Source: Lysobacterales bacterium (lineage in GTDB: Bacteria; Pseudomonadota; Gammaproteobacteria; Xanthomonadales; Xanthomonadaceae). Taken from it: a DNA stretch of 64,000 nucleotides. The DNA is taken from contig JAGRJY010000070.1 in assembly GCA_020442465.1 (NCBI GenBank), forward strand, positions 19,663-83,662. The letters are read 5' to 3'. Below the pieces are notes generated by a model that saw nothing but the letters and a program-made list of their open reading frames with translations, was not told the DNA's origin and ran no database searches. Positions 45,169 to 55,102 of this stretch are shown one piece after another. The first letter of the stretch is position 1, and each line of letters begins with the position of its first letter. Made by a program: the position numbers and the translations under genes.

Positions 45169-46242
45169 TCAGTTCAGGCGGGGCGTGTTCTCGGCAAAGT
45201 ACTCGTGGCTGTCCGCGTTCTTGATTGCGCGGCTTGGCTTCTTGGCCAGGCGCTTGCACGCGGTTTGGCCGTACGCCACGTCGTCGGTGTTGGCGACGAT
45301 GTCGAAGTGGCTGGTCTCGTGGATGATCGTGCCGCCCTTGGAGTCGGTGCCCGACGTGCCGGCCGACCAGAAGGCATTGCACAGATGGATCTTGTACGGC
45401 TGGGTCGGATACACGTACGCATACGCCGAGCTGGTGCAGTCGCAGTAGAACTCGATCGGCTTGTTGTCCAGCGCGTCGTCGATCTTGGCGAAGTTCGCGG
45501 TCAGCGTGGCATAGATCGACGAACTGTACTTGCCGAACCACGTCGTATAGCGCGTGCCCTTGAGCCCGGCGGCGAGGTAGGCGCGGGCGTCGTCGGCCAT
45601 GGACTGGGCCGCCGCGTGGCCACTCGACGCACCGTTCGCCTGGGTGTTGGAGCAGCCGACGAAGCTCACCGAACCCGCCTTCTCGATGTTGAATACGCCG
45701 GATGATTCGCCAGGCGAGGGCAGGTCGATGCCGTTGACCCACAGGCTGAGAATCGGCGAGCGCAGATCGGCATCGGCGATCGGCAGCAGCTTTTCGTCGA
45801 CGCCCGCCTTGGCCGGCTTCACCGCGAAACGGTCGTGGAAGTGGCCGACGAACTGCACCGCATAGTTGGCGGCGCTGCGCATCTCGTAGTGGGCGGAGAG
45901 GTCGACGTCCGCGCTCAGGGTCTGTCCGGCCTTGAGTTCGATGTAGTCCTCCGGCTGCGGCATGCCCCGCTTGTATTCGCGGCCCACGTAGCGGACGGGC
46001 TGCCCGTCCAGGCTGACCTCGAACAGATCGTCTTCGACGCCACGCAGCGGCGTCTCCCAAGACAGGACCAGCACGTCGACATCGCTGCGGTTGGTCAGGC
46101 TGTAGTGAATCACGCCGTCGCCGGCGCGCTTGCCGGAGACCGCGCCGAGGCTGACATCAAGTCCGGGCGCGGCCGAAACCGCGAAGCTGGAGCACCACAT
46201 TCCCACCGCGGCGATGACGCCGCTGACCTTGTTGAAGCGCAT
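45169..46242 (-). CDS. M35-type (aspzincin) secreted metalloprotease
   Basis: A 357-residue secreted protease resembling deuterolysin and peptidyl-Lys metalloendopeptidases. It has a signal peptide (about 1-24, cut after SAA), a pro- or Ig-like N-terminal domain, and a C-terminal catalytic domain. There, HETSH at about residues 308-312 supplies two zinc ligands and VANTDDVAYG, the GTxDxxYG motif equivalent, supplies the aspartate ligand. The VGCSNTQANGASSGHAAAQSMADDARAYL opening of the catalytic domain is also family-typical, as is the terminal EYFAENTPR. Several cysteines could form disulfides. Role is probably extracellular protein degradation. It lies alone between a convergent terminator and the end of the ilv/leu operon. 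Confidence 0.92.
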   Translation of the reverse strand: MRFNKVSGVIAAVGMWCSSFAVSAAPGLDVSLGAVSGKRAGDGVIHYSLTNRSDVDVLVLSWETPLRGVEDDLFEVSLDGQPVRYVGREYKRGMPQPEDYIELKAGQTLSADVDLSAHYEMRSAANYAVQFVGHFHDRFAVKPAKAGVDEKLLPIADADLRSPILSLWVNGIDLPSPGESSGVFNIEKAGSVSFVGCSNTQANGASSGHAAAQSMADDARAYLAAGLKGTRYTTWFGKYSSSIYATLTANFAKIDDALDNKPIEFYCDCTSSAYAYVYPTQPYKIHLCNAFWSAGTSGTDSKGGTIIHETSHFDIVANTDDVAYGQTACKRLAKKPSRAIKNADSHEYFAENTPRLN

Positions 46243-46355
46243 GCCTGAATCCTCGCTTGGGTACGACTGCGTTCCGGCCTCGGCCGGTTGGCGGCCTGGT
46301 GCGGCGGTCGCCTTCTCCGGTGGTGTGTTCAGCTGAGACTCACCAACATGAACAA

Positions 46356-46383
46356 ACTATGACTGGAGATGAGGTCTTGGCAA
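46356..46383 (-). promoter_or_regulatory. Candidate sigma-70 promoter of the M35 protease
   Basis: On the minus strand, TTGCCA (46378-46383) and CATAGT (46356-46361) are separated by 16 bases, giving a leader of about 105 bases before the protease start at 46242. Confidence 0.35.
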
Positions 46384-46479
46384 GAGGGCTTCGGCACGCA
46401 GCCGACGAACGGCAGGTGTCTGCCGTGGTGGGCCAGCCCTGGCAAGGGATTGATCGGTCGGGTCGTCGAATCCGGGGGC

Positions 46480-48060
46480 TCAGCGCGGCGCTGACGTGCC
46501 GACGAACTGAGCCAGCGCCGGGTTGGCGCTCTCGTCGTGGAACCAGAAGCCCAACCGTTCGAGGTCGCCGGCGAACGCCGTCGCCTGCTCCGGATCGACG
46601 CTGAAACCGGCCAGCACGCGGCCGAACGCGGCACCGTGGCTGCGGTAGTGAAACAGGGTGATGTTCCAGCGGTCGCCCAGCGTCTCGAGGAACTGCAGCA
46701 GAGCGCCCGGGCGTTCGGGGAATTCGAAACGCAGCAGTCGCTCGTGCAGCAGCCCGCGCGCGGGGCCACCGACCAGATGCCGTACGTGCAGGCGGGCGAC
46801 TTCGTTCTCGGTGTAGTCGGCCGTGGCGTAGCCGGCGTCGATCAAGGCCTGGCGGATCGCCACCCGCTCGGCGCTGCCGCCCTTGAGCTGAACGCCGACA
46901 TAGACCTGCGCGGTCTCGCCGGCGTGGTAGCGGTAGTTGAATTCGCTGATCGCACGACGGCCGAGCGTGCGGCAGAACGACAGGAAACTGCCGGGCTGCT
47001 CGGGAATGGTTACCCCGAACAGTGCTTCGTGCGCTTCGCCAACGTCTGCGCGCTCCGCCACATGGGCCAGGCGATCGAAGTTCATGTTCGCGCCGGACAG
47101 CACGGCGACCAGTTCCTGATCGCGGCAGGCCTGCTCGGTGACCCAGCGCTTCATGCCGGCCACTGCCAGGGCGCCAGCCGGCTCGACAATGCTGCGGGTT
47201 TCCTCGAATACGTCGCGGATCGCCGCGCAGACCTGGTCGGCGTCGACCGTCACCACCGCGTCGACACGGTCCCTGAGCACCGCGTAGGGGAGGTCGCCGA
47301 TCTGCCGTACCGCGCAGCCGTCGACGAACAGGCCGATTTCGTCGAGACGGCAAGGGCCACCATGCTTCAGCGCCGCGTCGAGACAGGCAGCGTCGACAGG
47401 CTCGATGGCGATGACCCTGATCGACGGGTCGAGTGCCTTGAGATACGCCGCCATGCCTGCGCACAGGCCTCCGCCGCCCACTGGCACGAACACCGCATCG
47501 ATGCGTCCGCGATGCTGAGCCAGCAGTTCCATCGCCACGGTGCCTTGTCCGGCGATGACGTCGGCATCGTCGTACGGATGGATCAGGGTGCGGCCCTCGC
47601 GTTCGGCCAGGGCCATGCCGTGCGCCGCGGCTTCGTCGTAGGAATCGCCATGCAGCACGATACGCGCACCGAGGGCCTGCACCGCCGAGGTCTTGATCGA
47701 AGGCGTGGTCGCCGGCATCACGATGACGGCGTCGATGCCGAGTTCGCGCGCGCCGAGCGCCACGCCCTGGGCGTGATTGCCGGCCGATATCGCCAGTACG
47801 CCGCGCGCCCGCTCCGCCTCCGAGAGCCGGCTCAGCCGGGTGTACGCGCCGCGCAGCTTGAACGAGAACACCGGCTGCAGGTCTTCGCGCTTGAGCCACA
47901 CCGAGTTGCCGGTGCGCGCGGACAGCCGCGGCGCCGCGTCCAGCGGCGTGCGTCGGGCGACGTCGTACACCGGCGCGGTCAGGATCGCGCGCAGCCAGTC
48001 GCCGTCCCCGCGGTCGGCGGCGGGCGCGTCGGCGGGCAGGGCACGCGCCGGTGTGTTCAC
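46480..48060 (-). CDS. ilvA: Threonine ammonia-lyase (biosynthetic)
   Basis: Deaminates threonine to 2-oxobutyrate, the first step to isoleucine. The 526-residue protein has the PLP lysine in [13 protein letters not shown] (about 62-74), the [10 protein letters not shown] substrate loop, the GGGGLCAG phosphate-binding loop, and two C-terminal ACT-like regulatory domains, the first beginning [22 protein letters not shown]. Two ACT domains mark the biosynthetic, isoleucine-inhibited type. The GTG at 48060 overlaps the leuB stop (GTGA). Last gene of the branched-chain operon; a 7-bp hairpin at 46409-46426 lies beyond it but lacks a U-tract. Confidence 0.95.
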   Translation of the reverse strand: MNTPARALPADAPAADRGDGDWLRAILTAPVYDVARRTPLDAAPRLSARTGNSVWLKREDLQPVFSFKLRGAYTRLSRLSEAERARGVLAISAGNHAQGVALGARELGIDAVIVMPATTPSIKTSAVQALGARIVLHGDSYDEAAAHGMALAEREGRTLIHPYDDADVIAGQGTVAMELLAQHRGRIDAVFVPVGGGGLCAGMAAYLKALDPSIRVIAIEPVDAACLDAALKHGGPCRLDEIGLFVDGCAVRQIGDLPYAVLRDRVDAVVTVDADQVCAAIRDVFEETRSIVEPAGALAVAGMKRWVTEQACRDQELVAVLSGANMNFDRLAHVAERADVGEAHEALFGVTIPEQPGSFLSFCRTLGRRAISEFNYRYHAGETAQVYVGVQLKGGSAERVAIRQALIDAGYATADYTENEVARLHVRHLVGGPARGLLHERLLRFEFPERPGALLQFLETLGDRWNITLFHYRSHGAAFGRVLAGFSVDPEQATAFAGDLERLGFWFHDESANPALAQFVGTSAPR

Positions 48061-49136
48061 GCCGCGGCCGCCTCCGCGGTGGCGGTCAGTCGTGCCAGCA
48101 CCGCATCGCCCGCGTCGCGGGTGCACACGGCGCCACGACGACGCAGGTCGGCGGTCCACACACCATCGTCCAGCGCCTGTCGCACTGCACGCTCGATCGC
48201 CCGCGCTTCAGCCTCGAGCTTGAGCGAATGGCGCAGCAGCATGGCCACCGAGAGCAGGGTGGCGTAGGGATTTGCAATGCCGCGTCCGGCAATGTCGGGC
48301 GCCGAGCCGTGGATCGGCTCGTACAGACCGCGGCCGTCTTCACCCAGTGAGGCCGACGGCAGCAGGCCCATCGATCCTGCCAGCACCGCCGATTCGTCGG
48401 TGAGGATGTCGCCGAACAGGTTCTCGGTGAGGATCACGTCGAAGCTCGCCGGCCGGGTCAGCAGGTACATCGCCATGGCGTCGACCAGCACGTGTTCCAG
48501 CGTCACTTCGGGAAACTCGTCGCGCAGGATGCGCGATACCGTCGCGCGCCAGAGTCGCGAGGTTTCCAGCACGTTGGCCTTGTCGACATGGGTCAGCTTG
48601 CCGCGTCGCTGCCGCGCCAGGCGGGCAGCCTGGCGGGTCACGCGCTCGATTTCGCCGACGGTGTAGCGGCATTCGTCGATCGCGGCATCGCCTTCGCGGC
48701 GCTTGGCACCGAAATAGCTGCCCCCGGTGAGCTCCCGCACGAACAGCACGTCCACGTTGCGCAAGAGTTTGCTCTTGATCGGCGACTGCCGGGCGACTTC
48801 CGGATGGGGCACCACCGGTCGCAGGTTGGCGTACACCCCGAGCGCCGCACGCAGGCGCAGCAGGCCCTGTTCCGGGCGAACCTTGGCGTTGGGATCCGAC
48901 CATCGTGGACCGCCCACGGCGCCAAGCAGGACGCCGTCGGCTTCGCGGCAGCGCGCCAGCGTCTCGGCCGGCAGCGGATCGCCGCAGGCATCGATGGCGC
49001 ATCCACCGATGAGTCCTTCGCTGATCTCGAACTGGTGACCGAACCGCGTGGCCACCGCGACCAGCAGCTTGCGCGCTTCGGCGCAGACTTCCGGCCCGAT
49101 GCCGTCACCGGGAAGCAGGGCAATCGTGGCTTTCAT
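48057..49136 (-). CDS. leuB: 3-Isopropylmalate dehydrogenase
   Basis: NAD-dependent oxidative decarboxylation of 3-isopropylmalate in leucine synthesis. The 359-residue product begins [17 protein letters not shown] and has [38 protein letters not shown] with the substrate arginines, [16 protein letters not shown] with the catalytic lysine, and the [39 protein letters not shown] block with the metal-binding aspartates, then [15 protein letters not shown] at 49136 overlaps the leuD stop (ATGA). The longer upstream frame has no family match. Confidence 0.96.
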   Translation of the reverse strand: MKATIALLPGDGIGPEVCAEARKLLVAVATRFGHQFEISEGLIGGCAIDACGDPLPAETLARCREADGVLLGAVGGPRWSDPNAKVRPEQGLLRLRAALGVYANLRPVVPHPEVARQSPIKSKLLRNVDVLFVRELTGGSYFGAKRREGDAAIDECRYTVGEIERVTRQAARLARQRRGKLTHVDKANVLETSRLWRATVSRILRDEFPEVTLEHVLVDAMAMYLLTRPASFDVILTENLFGDILTDESAVLAGSMGLLPSASLGEDGRGLYEPIHGSAPDIAGRGIANPYATLLSVAMLLRHSLKLEAEARAIERAVRQALDDGVWTADLRRRGAVCTRDAGDAVLARLTATAEAAAA

Positions 49137-49738
49137 GCAGCCTCGCTCTTGTTCTCGAACCGGGAAATCTGCGCGTCCAGCTGCAGCAGGTAGCCGAGCT
49201 GGTCGACGCCGCGCATCAGGCATTGGCGGGCGAACGCCTCGACCGCGAACGGGATCACCGCGTCGCTGCCGAGCACGATGTGCTGCGCTTCGAGATCGAC
49301 GCTGATCTCGTTGCCCACCTGCTCGCTGATCTGCTGCCAGGCCTGCTCATCGACGACGATGGGCAGCAGCCCATTCTTCAGCGCGTTGTTGCGGAAGATG
49401 TCGGCGATCTGGGTCGAGATGACGACGCGAATGCCGTAGTCGAGCAGCGCCCACGGGGCGTGCTCACGCGAGCTGCCGCAGCCGAAATTGCGCCCGGCGA
49501 GGAGGATGCCGGCGCCGCGAGCCTCAGCGCCGTTCAGCGCGAAGTCTTCGCGCTCGTGACCCTGCGCGTCGTAGCGCCAGTCGGCAAAGCAGTGGCGACC
49601 CAGACCAGCCCGCTCGGTCGTGGTGAGGAAGCGCGCGGGAATGATCTGGTCGGTGTCGATGTTCTCCTGCGCCAGCAGCGCGACCCGGCTGCGAACCTGC
49701 AGAATGGGATCGATCGTCGAAGCCTGTGGCGCGCTCAT
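49133..49738 (-). CDS. leuD: 3-Isopropylmalate dehydratase small subunit
   Basis: Swivelling-domain subunit of isopropylmalate isomerase; works with LeuC. The 201-residue protein carries [13 protein letters not shown] near residues 26-38, the [27 protein letters not shown] block (about 82-108) that binds the substrate, and the [15 protein letters not shown] segment. Overlaps leuC upstream and leuB downstream by four bases each, so LeuC and LeuD are made in step. Confidence 0.96.
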   Translation of the reverse strand: MSAPQASTIDPILQVRSRVALLAQENIDTDQIIPARFLTTTERAGLGRHCFADWRYDAQGHEREDFALNGAEARGAGILLAGRNFGCGSSREHAPWALLDYGIRVVISTQIADIFRNNALKNGLLPIVVDEQAWQQISEQVGNEISVDLEAQHIVLGSDAVIPFAVEAFARQCLMRGVDQLGYLLQLDAQISRFENKSEAA

Positions 49739-51156
49739 GCGGCGCGCTCCGAGCGTGGCGCCACGGCGCGCGGATCGGCGATGCGCCCCGCCAGCGCGCT
49801 GGCGGCGGCGGTTGCCGGGCTGGCCAGCACGGTGCGCGCCCCTGGGCCTTGCCGGCCCTCGAAGTTGCGATTGCTGGTCGAGACGCAAAGCTGACCGGGG
49901 CCGACCTGGTCGCCGTTCATGGCGATGCACATCGAACAGCCGGGTTGACGCCATTCGGCGCCGGCGTCGGAGAACACGCGGTCGAGTCCTTCGGCTTCGG
50001 CCTGCTGCTTCACCTGGTCGGAACCGGGAACCACCAGCATGCGCACATGACTGGCGATCTGGCGGCCGCGCAGCACCTCGGCGGCGTCGCGCAGGTCCGA
50101 CAGCCGTCCGTTGGTGCAGCTGCCGATGAACACCACGTCGACCTTCTCGCCGAGCATCGACGCGCCGGCACTGAATTTCATGTAGTCGAGCGCCTTGCGC
50201 GTGGCCGCGTCACCGGCATCCGGCAGCGCGCCGTCGACGGCGACCACCTGCCCCGGGTTGGTGCCCCAGCTGATCGTCGGCGTGACCGACCGCGCATCGA
50301 TCACCACCTCGCGATCGAACGCGGCATCCTGATCGCTGGCGAACGACAGCCAGTGTGTCGCGGCCTGCTCGAACGATGCGCCCTGGGGCACGTGCGGGCG
50401 CCCGCGCAACCACGCCAGCGTGGTCGCGTCCGGAGCCACCAGGCCCGCGCGTGCGCCGGCTTCGATCGACATGTTGCACAGGGTCATGCGCTGCTCCATC
50501 GTCAGCGCCCGGATCGCTTCGCCGCGGTACTCGATGACGTGGCCGGTGCCGCCGTCGACGCCGAGCACGCCGATGATGTGCAGGATCAGGTCTTTGGCGC
50601 TGACGCCGGCGTTCAGGCGGCCCTCGACCGTGACCGCCATGGTCTTCGGCCGACGCTGCAGCAGGCATTGCGTGGCCAGCACGTGGCCGACCTCGGTGGT
50701 GCCGATGCCGAAGGCCAGCGCGCCGAATGCACCGTGGGTGGCGGTATGCGAGTCGCCGCAGACGATGGTCATGCCGGGCTGGGTGGCGCCCAGTTCGGGG
50801 CCCATGACGTGGACGACGCCACGCGTGCCCGATCCGAATCCGTGCAGGGTCAGCCCGAACTCGGCGCAGTGGCGCTCCAGCGCAGCGACCTGTTCAGCCG
50901 TCGCCGCATTGGCGAATGGCAGGCTGCCGTCGGCGCGCGGCGGCAGCGTCGGCGTGCTGTGGTCGAGCGTGACCAGCGTGCGATCCGGCCGGCGTACGTT
51001 CAATCCGCGCGCGCGCAGCTCGGCAAAGGCCTGCGGCGAGGTGACCTCGTGCACGAGATGCAGGTCGACGTACAGCACGGCTGGCGCTTCGGATGACTCC
51101 GGTCGCACGCAATGCGCATCCCAGATCTTGTCGACGATGGTGCGGGGCTGGCTCAT
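49735..51156 (-). CDS. leuC: 3-Isopropylmalate dehydratase large subunit
   Basis: [4Fe-4S] subunit of isopropylmalate isomerase (aconitase superfamily). The 473 residues contain [31 protein letters not shown] (about 131-161), the iron-sulfur cysteines in [14 protein letters not shown] (about 349) and [10 protein letters not shown] (about 409-418), and [10 protein letters not shown] near the C-terminus. The ATG at 51156 has only a weak Shine-Dalgarno; it overlaps by four bases the stop of a 66-codon reading frame that fills the gap to ilvE. That suggests translational coupling. Confidence 0.96.
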   Translation of the reverse strand: MSQPRTIVDKIWDAHCVRPESSEAPAVLYVDLHLVHEVTSPQAFAELRARGLNVRRPDRTLVTLDHSTPTLPPRADGSLPFANAATAEQVAALERHCAEFGLTLHGFGSGTRGVVHVMGPELGATQPGMTIVCGDSHTATHGAFGALAFGIGTTEVGHVLATQCLLQRRPKTMAVTVEGRLNAGVSAKDLILHIIGVLGVDGGTGHVIEYRGEAIRALTMEQRMTLCNMSIEAGARAGLVAPDATTLAWLRGRPHVPQGASFEQAATHWLSFASDQDAAFDREVVIDARSVTPTISWGTNPGQVVAVDGALPDAGDAATRKALDYMKFSAGASMLGEKVDVVFIGSCTNGRLSDLRDAAEVLRGRQIASHVRMLVVPGSDQVKQQAEAEGLDRVFSDAGAEWRQPGCSMCIAMNGDQVGPGQLCVSTSNRNFEGRQGPGARTVLASPATAAASALAGRIADPRAVAPRSERAA

Positions 51157-51353
51157 GCGTTGCCTGCCGGGCAGGTCACAGCAAGAGCACTGGGTCCGCC
51201 CAGGACGCTCAAGGCGCGAAAGGGCAGCAAGTTCGGATTGGGGTTCGAGTCGAACGGAAAGACGTTCGCCCGAAAGGAGCCTTGCGGGCTCATCCGTGGT
51301 CTTCCCTTGCGTGCTTCGCGGACAAGCCCGCTGCTGGAGTCGCCGGAGACCAT
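51153..51353 (-). CDS. Candidate 66-residue small protein filling the ilvE-leuC gap
   Basis: A short open frame that I do not recognise. Its ATG at 51353 overlaps the ilvE stop (TGATG), is preceded by GGAGG with a seven-base spacing, and its stop overlaps the leuC ATG (ATGA), matching the other junctions of this operon. The product is basic in the first third (REARKGRPR) and then hydrophobic with an [14 protein letters not shown] stretch. No signal peptide or known motif is clear. Two hairpins lie inside it, so it may be a structured intergenic element with a chance frame; the exact fit at both ends argues for translation. Confidence 0.35.
   Translation of the reverse strand: MVSGDSSSGLVREARKGRPRMSPQGSFRANVFPFDSNPNPNLLPFRALSVLGGPSALAVTCPAGNA
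51251..51289 (-). other. Two adjacent hairpins upstream of leuC
   Basis: CGAACG (51251-51256) pairs with CGTTCG (51263-51268), and GCCCG (51268-51272) with CGGGC (51285-51289), the latter with an inner AAGG/CCTT pairing. They lie 95-135 bases upstream of the leuC start, in the ilvE-leuC gap. Confidence 0.4.
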
Positions 51354-52303
51354 CACGCCACCTCCGCCACCGGCGCGGCGACGTTCTCCACCATGTCCAG
51401 CCAGCCCCAGCGATCCTGGGTGCGGCCGTCGAACAGGCCGAAGAAGCGCTCCTGCAGCGAGGCGGTGATGGGGCCGCGCCGGCCGTTGCCGATCGGCTGG
51501 CGATCGACCGAGCGCACCGGCGTGATCTCGGCGGCCGTGCCGGTGAGAAAAATCTCGTCGGCGAGATACAGCATGTCGCGGGGCAGGGTCTGCTCGACGA
51601 CCTTGAGACCGAGATCGCGGGCGAGCTCGAACACGGTGTCGCGGGTGATGCCGACCAGGATCGAAGCTGCCGCCGGCGGCGTGTAGAGCACGCCCTTGCG
51701 GATCACGAACAGGTTTTCGCCGCTGCCCTCGCTCAGCGTGCCATCGGGGGCCAGGGCGATGCCTTCGGCGTAGCCGTTGCGGCGCGCTTCCATGGCGATC
51801 AATTGCGAATTGAGGTAGTTGCCGCCGGCCTTGGCCGCGGCCGGGAAGGTGTTCTGTGCGGCACGGTTCCAGCTCGACACGCAGACATCGATGCCGTGTT
51901 TGAGACCTTCCTCGCCGAGATAGGCGCCCCATTCCATCGCAATGATGGCGACATCGACCGGGCCGTCCTCCGGGGCGGCGACGCCGAGCCCGCACACGCC
52001 GCGCAGGGCGATGGGGCGCAGGTAGGCCGAGCGAAGACCGTTCGCGCGCACGGTGTCCTTGCACGCCGAGGCGAGTTCCTCGCGACCGTGTTTCAGCTGC
52101 ATACGGTAGATCGACGCCGAATCGAAGAGGCGATCGACGTGGTCGGCGAGGCGGAACACCGCCGGGCCATCGGGCGTGGCATAGCAGCGAATACCCTCGA
52201 ATACCGAAGAGCCGTAGTGCAGCGCGTGCGCCAGGATCGGCACCTGCACTTCATTCGCCGGTTTCAGTTGTCCGTTGAACCAGATCGTCATGTCGGGTTT
52301 CAT
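51353..52303 (-). CDS. ilvE: Branched-chain amino acid aminotransferase
   Basis: PLP enzyme for the last step to Leu, Ile and Val, using glutamate as amino donor. The 316-residue class IV protein begins [36 protein letters not shown], has YLRPIALRG, the PLP lysine in [30 protein letters not shown] (about residue 165), the [14 protein letters not shown] segment and [15 protein letters not shown]. All hallmarks of bacterial IlvE are present. The ATG overlaps the leuA stop by four bases. Confidence 0.96.
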   Translation of the reverse strand: MKPDMTIWFNGQLKPANEVQVPILAHALHYGSSVFEGIRCYATPDGPAVFRLADHVDRLFDSASIYRMQLKHGREELASACKDTVRANGLRSAYLRPIALRGVCGLGVAAPEDGPVDVAIIAMEWGAYLGEEGLKHGIDVCVSSWNRAAQNTFPAAAKAGGNYLNSQLIAMEARRNGYAEGIALAPDGTLSEGSGENLFVIRKGVLYTPPAAASILVGITRDTVFELARDLGLKVVEQTLPRDMLYLADEIFLTGTAAEITPVRSVDRQPIGNGRRGPITASLQERFFGLFDGRTQDRWGWLDMVENVAAPVAEVA

Positions 52304-53847
52304 GCCACCGCCTCTTCCTGTGCGGCCAGGGCACGACGCCGTTCCAGCCGGTTGATGACTTCGACCAGCGCCAGCGCGCTGGCTTCGAGAATGTCGGTCG
52401 ACACCGCGCGGCCGCGGTAGTCGCGGCCGTCGGCTTCCACCTCGATGCGCGCCTCGCCCTGCGCGTCTTCGCCGGTCGAGATCGAGCGCACCTGGTACTG
52501 ACGCAGCTTGATCACCGCCGCAGTGGCGCGCTCGATGGCCGCAAAAATCGCGTGCACCGGGCCGTCGCCGACGGCGGCTTCCTGGACGATGCGCCCGGAC
52601 TCATGCGCCAGCCGCACTGATGCCGAAGGCACCGCATCGCGCCCGATCGCGCCATTGATCTGCACACCCAGCAGCCGCCATGGACCCTGTTCGTTGCCGG
52701 TCGAGCCCAGCGCGATCGCCTCCAGATCGGCGTCGAAGACTTCCTTCTTCTTGTCGGCCAGTGCCTTGAAATGCGCAAACGCCTGGTTCAGTGCGGCTTC
52801 GTCGAGCTCGAAGCCGAGCTCGCGCAGGCGGTCGGACAATGCGGCGCGACCGGAGTGCTTGCCCAGCACCAGCTGTGAGCGGGAGACGCCGACGTCTTCG
52901 GGCGCCATGATTTCGTAGGTTTCGCGGTTGCGCAGCATGCCGTGCTGGTGGATGCCGCTCTCGTGTGCGAAAGCGTTCTCACCGATGATGGCCTTGTTGC
53001 GGGCCACGGCCGATCCGGTGACGGCGATCAGCTGACGCGAGGTCGGATACAGCCGCTGAGTCTTGATCCGGGTGCCGACGCCGAAATGGTTCGCGCGCGT
53101 GCGCAGCGCCATGACGATTTCTTCCAACGCCGCATTGCCGGCGCGTTCGCCGATGCCGTTGATCGTGCATTCGACCTGGCGGGCGCCGTTCTGGATCGCC
53201 GCCAGCGAATTCGCGACTGCGAGACCCAGGTCGTCGTGGCAGTGGCAGGACAGGATCGCCTTCTCGATGCCGCGCACATGCGCGGACAGGTACGCGAACA
53301 TCGCGCCGTACTCAGCCGGAATCGCGTAGCCGACGGTGTCCGGCACGTTGAGCGTGGTGGCGCCGGCTTCGACCGCGGCGCTCATCACCTCGGCCAAGTA
53401 GGCCGGGTCCGAACGCGAAGCATCCTCGGCGCTGAACTCCACGTCTTCGCAGTAGCGGCGCGCCAGTTCGACGCCCGCTGCCGCGGCCTCCAGCGCTTCG
53501 GCCCGACTCATCCGCAGCTTGTGGGCGAGATGAATGTCCGACGTGGCGATGAACACATGGATGCGCCCGGCCTCGGCCTGCTCCAGCGCCGCCGCCGCGC
53601 GCTCGATGTCCTGCCGCTGGCAGCGTGCCAGCGCCGCGACCCGGCTGCCCTTCACCTCACGCGCGATCGAGGCGACCGCGTTGAAGTCGTCCGGGCTGGC
53701 CGCGGCGAATCCCGCCTCGATGACGTCGACGCCGAGTTCGGCAAGGGCACGCGCCATGACGAGCTTCTGCGGCGTGGTCATCGAGCAGCCCGGAGACTGT
53801 TCGCCATCCCGCAGCGTGGTATCAAAGATCCTGACGAAGTCGTTCAT
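52300..53847 (-). CDS. leuA: 2-Isopropylmalate synthase
   Basis: Condenses acetyl-CoA and 2-oxoisovalerate, the first committed step to leucine. The 515-residue protein begins [20 protein letters not shown] (metal and substrate residues), has the [41 protein letters not shown] catalytic barrel segment, [12 protein letters not shown] in the linker, and a C-terminal LeuA regulatory domain (about 395-500) that normally binds leucine for feedback inhibition. GAGGAG lies six bases before the ATG. The upstream region carries a short frame that repeats the first nine LeuA residues and two hairpins. Overlaps ilvE by four bases. Confidence 0.96.
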   Translation of the reverse strand: MNDFVRIFDTTLRDGEQSPGCSMTTPQKLVMARALAELGVDVIEAGFAAASPDDFNAVASIAREVKGSRVAALARCQRQDIERAAAALEQAEAGRIHVFIATSDIHLAHKLRMSRAEALEAAAAGVELARRYCEDVEFSAEDASRSDPAYLAEVMSAAVEAGATTLNVPDTVGYAIPAEYGAMFAYLSAHVRGIEKAILSCHCHDDLGLAVANSLAAIQNGARQVECTINGIGERAGNAALEEIVMALRTRANHFGVGTRIKTQRLYPTSRQLIAVTGSAVARNKAIIGENAFAHESGIHQHGMLRNRETYEIMAPEDVGVSRSQLVLGKHSGRAALSDRLRELGFELDEAALNQAFAHFKALADKKKEVFDADLEAIALGSTGNEQGPWRLLGVQINGAIGRDAVPSASVRLAHESGRIVQEAAVGDGPVHAIFAAIERATAAVIKLRQYQVRSISTGEDAQGEARIEVEADGRDYRGRAVSTDILEASALALVEVINRLERRRALAAQEEAVA

Positions 53848-53857
53848 GGCGTGCTCC

Positions 53858-54004
53858 TCAGCCCCCTTGAGTCAAGGGGGCAACAGCGTGCGCCGCACGC
53901 TGTGGGGGTTGTGGGGGAAAGATCCCCTCGAACAGAACGACTCGTACGGGCTTCAACGCGCTGGTGTCGCCCAGTTCATCGAAAATCCTGACGAAATCAT
54001 TCAT
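53858..54004 (-). CDS. Candidate 48-residue upstream reading frame copying the LeuA N-terminus
   Basis: Between ilvC and leuA, a second ATG at 54004 with AAGGA six bases upstream opens MNDFVRIFD, the same nine residues that begin LeuA, then diverges into ELGDTSALKPVRVVLFEG and a Pro/Gln-rich tail. Its TGA is ten bases before the leuA ATG and directly abuts the leuA ribosome-binding site. Against leuA, the nine shared codons differ at four third positions, all synonymous. It may be a translated leader coupling leuA translation, or the relic of a partial duplication. Confidence 0.4.
   Translation of the reverse strand: MNDFVRIFDELGDTSALKPVRVVLFEGIFPPQPPQRAAHAVAPLTQGG
53862..53903 (-). other. 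Pair of hairpins immediately upstream of leuA
   Basis: CCCCCTTGA (53862-53870) pairs with TCAAGGGGG (53872-53880), and ACAGCGTGC (53883-53891) pairs with GCACGCTGT (53895-53903), each nine base pairs with a one- to three-base centre. They could be a dispersed palindromic repeat or a structure shielding the leuA ribosome-binding site. No U-tract. Confidence 0.55.
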
Positions 54005-54039
54005 GGCGGGTCCTTGCAGCAAATCGGGTCTGACGTGGC

Positions 54040-55065
54040 TCAGCTCTGGGCGGTTTCGGGGGTCGGCTTCTTCGCCGCGGCTTCCTGCAGCCAGGGCATG
54101 CGCGCGCGCAGCTTCTTGCCGACGACTTCGATCGGGTGATCGAGGTCCTTCTGCTTCAGCGCCTGGTACTCGGCGCGGCCGGACTTGTGCTCGGCCACCC
54201 ATTGGCGTGCAAACGTGCCGTCCTGGATCTCCTTGAGGATGGCGCGCATCTGCTCGCGGGTGTGCGCGTCAACCACGCGCGGGCCGCGGGTCAGATCGCC
54301 GTACTGCGCGGTTTCGGAGATGAACTCGTGCATGCGCGCGAAGCCGCCTTCCCACAGCAGGTCGACGATCAGCTTCAGCTCGTGCAGGCATTCGAAATAG
54401 GCCACTTCCGGCTGGTAGCCGGCCTCGACCAGAGTCTCGAAGCCCATCGCCACCAGCTCGGTGGCGCCGCCGCAGAGCACGGCCTGCTCGCCGAACAGGT
54501 CGGTCTCGGTCTCTTCGGCAAAATTCGTTTCCATCACGCCGCCGCGGGTGCCGCCGATGCCGTGGGCGTAGGCCAGGGCCAGTTCCTTGGCCTTGCCGGT
54601 GGCGTCCTGAAAGACCGCCATCAGCGAGGGCACGCCACGGCCTTCTTCGTACTGGCGGCGCACCAGCGCACCCGGGCCCTTCGGCGCGACGAGGATGACG
54701 TCGAGGTCGGCGCGTGGGCTGATCATTTTGTAGTGCACGTTCAGGCCGTGCGCGAACAGCAGGGCGGCGCCTTCGCGCGCGAGCGGCGCGATGTGCTTCT
54801 CGTACAGCTCGGGCTGCTGCATGTCGGGTGTCAGCAGGGCGATCAGGTCGGCCGTGGGGATGGCGCGCTCGGGCGTGTCCACCGCCAGACCGTCGGCCTT
54901 GGCCTGCTCGAAGCTCTTGCCGGGGCGCGCGGCCACGACCACGGTGAGCCCGCTGTCGTGCAGGTTGCGCGCATGCGCGCGGCCCTGGCTGCCATAGCCG
55001 TAGATGACGATCGTGCGACCACGCAGCGCGTCGGGGTTGGCGTCGTTGATTCCGTAGTACTGCAT
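54040..55065 (-). CDS. ilvC: Ketol-acid reductoisomerase (class I)
   Basis: NADPH-dependent isomeroreductase for valine and isoleucine synthesis. The 341-residue product has the Rossmann [23 protein letters not shown] motif (about 22-44), the LLTPD and [25 protein letters not shown] segments, and the knotted C-terminal domain with [23 protein letters not shown] (metal-binding Asp and Glu) and [19 protein letters not shown]. Length marks the short class I form. Lies 37 bases downstream of ilvD and 35 bases upstream of the short frame before leuA. Confidence 0.96.
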   Translation of the reverse strand: MQYYGINDANPDALRGRTIVIYGYGSQGRAHARNLHDSGLTVVVAARPGKSFEQAKADGLAVDTPERAIPTADLIALLTPDMQQPELYEKHIAPLAREGAALLFAHGLNVHYKMISPRADLDVILVAPKGPGALVRRQYEEGRGVPSLMAVFQDATGKAKELALAYAHGIGGTRGGVMETNFAEETETDLFGEQAVLCGGATELVAMGFETLVEAGYQPEVAYFECLHELKLIVDLLWEGGFARMHEFISETAQYGDLTRGPRVVDAHTREQMRAILKEIQDGTFARQWVAEHKSGRAEYQALKQKDLDHPIEVVGKKLRARMPWLQEAAAKKPTPETAQS

Positions 55066-55102
55066 GGCGAAACTCCGTGTTGAGTCGGGATCGGGGAGGA
55101 AT

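Noticed and set aside
46409..46426. ACGGCAG/CTGCCGT hairpin downstream of ilvA
   Set aside because: Seven base pairs without a U-tract on the ilvA side; not strong enough to call a terminator.
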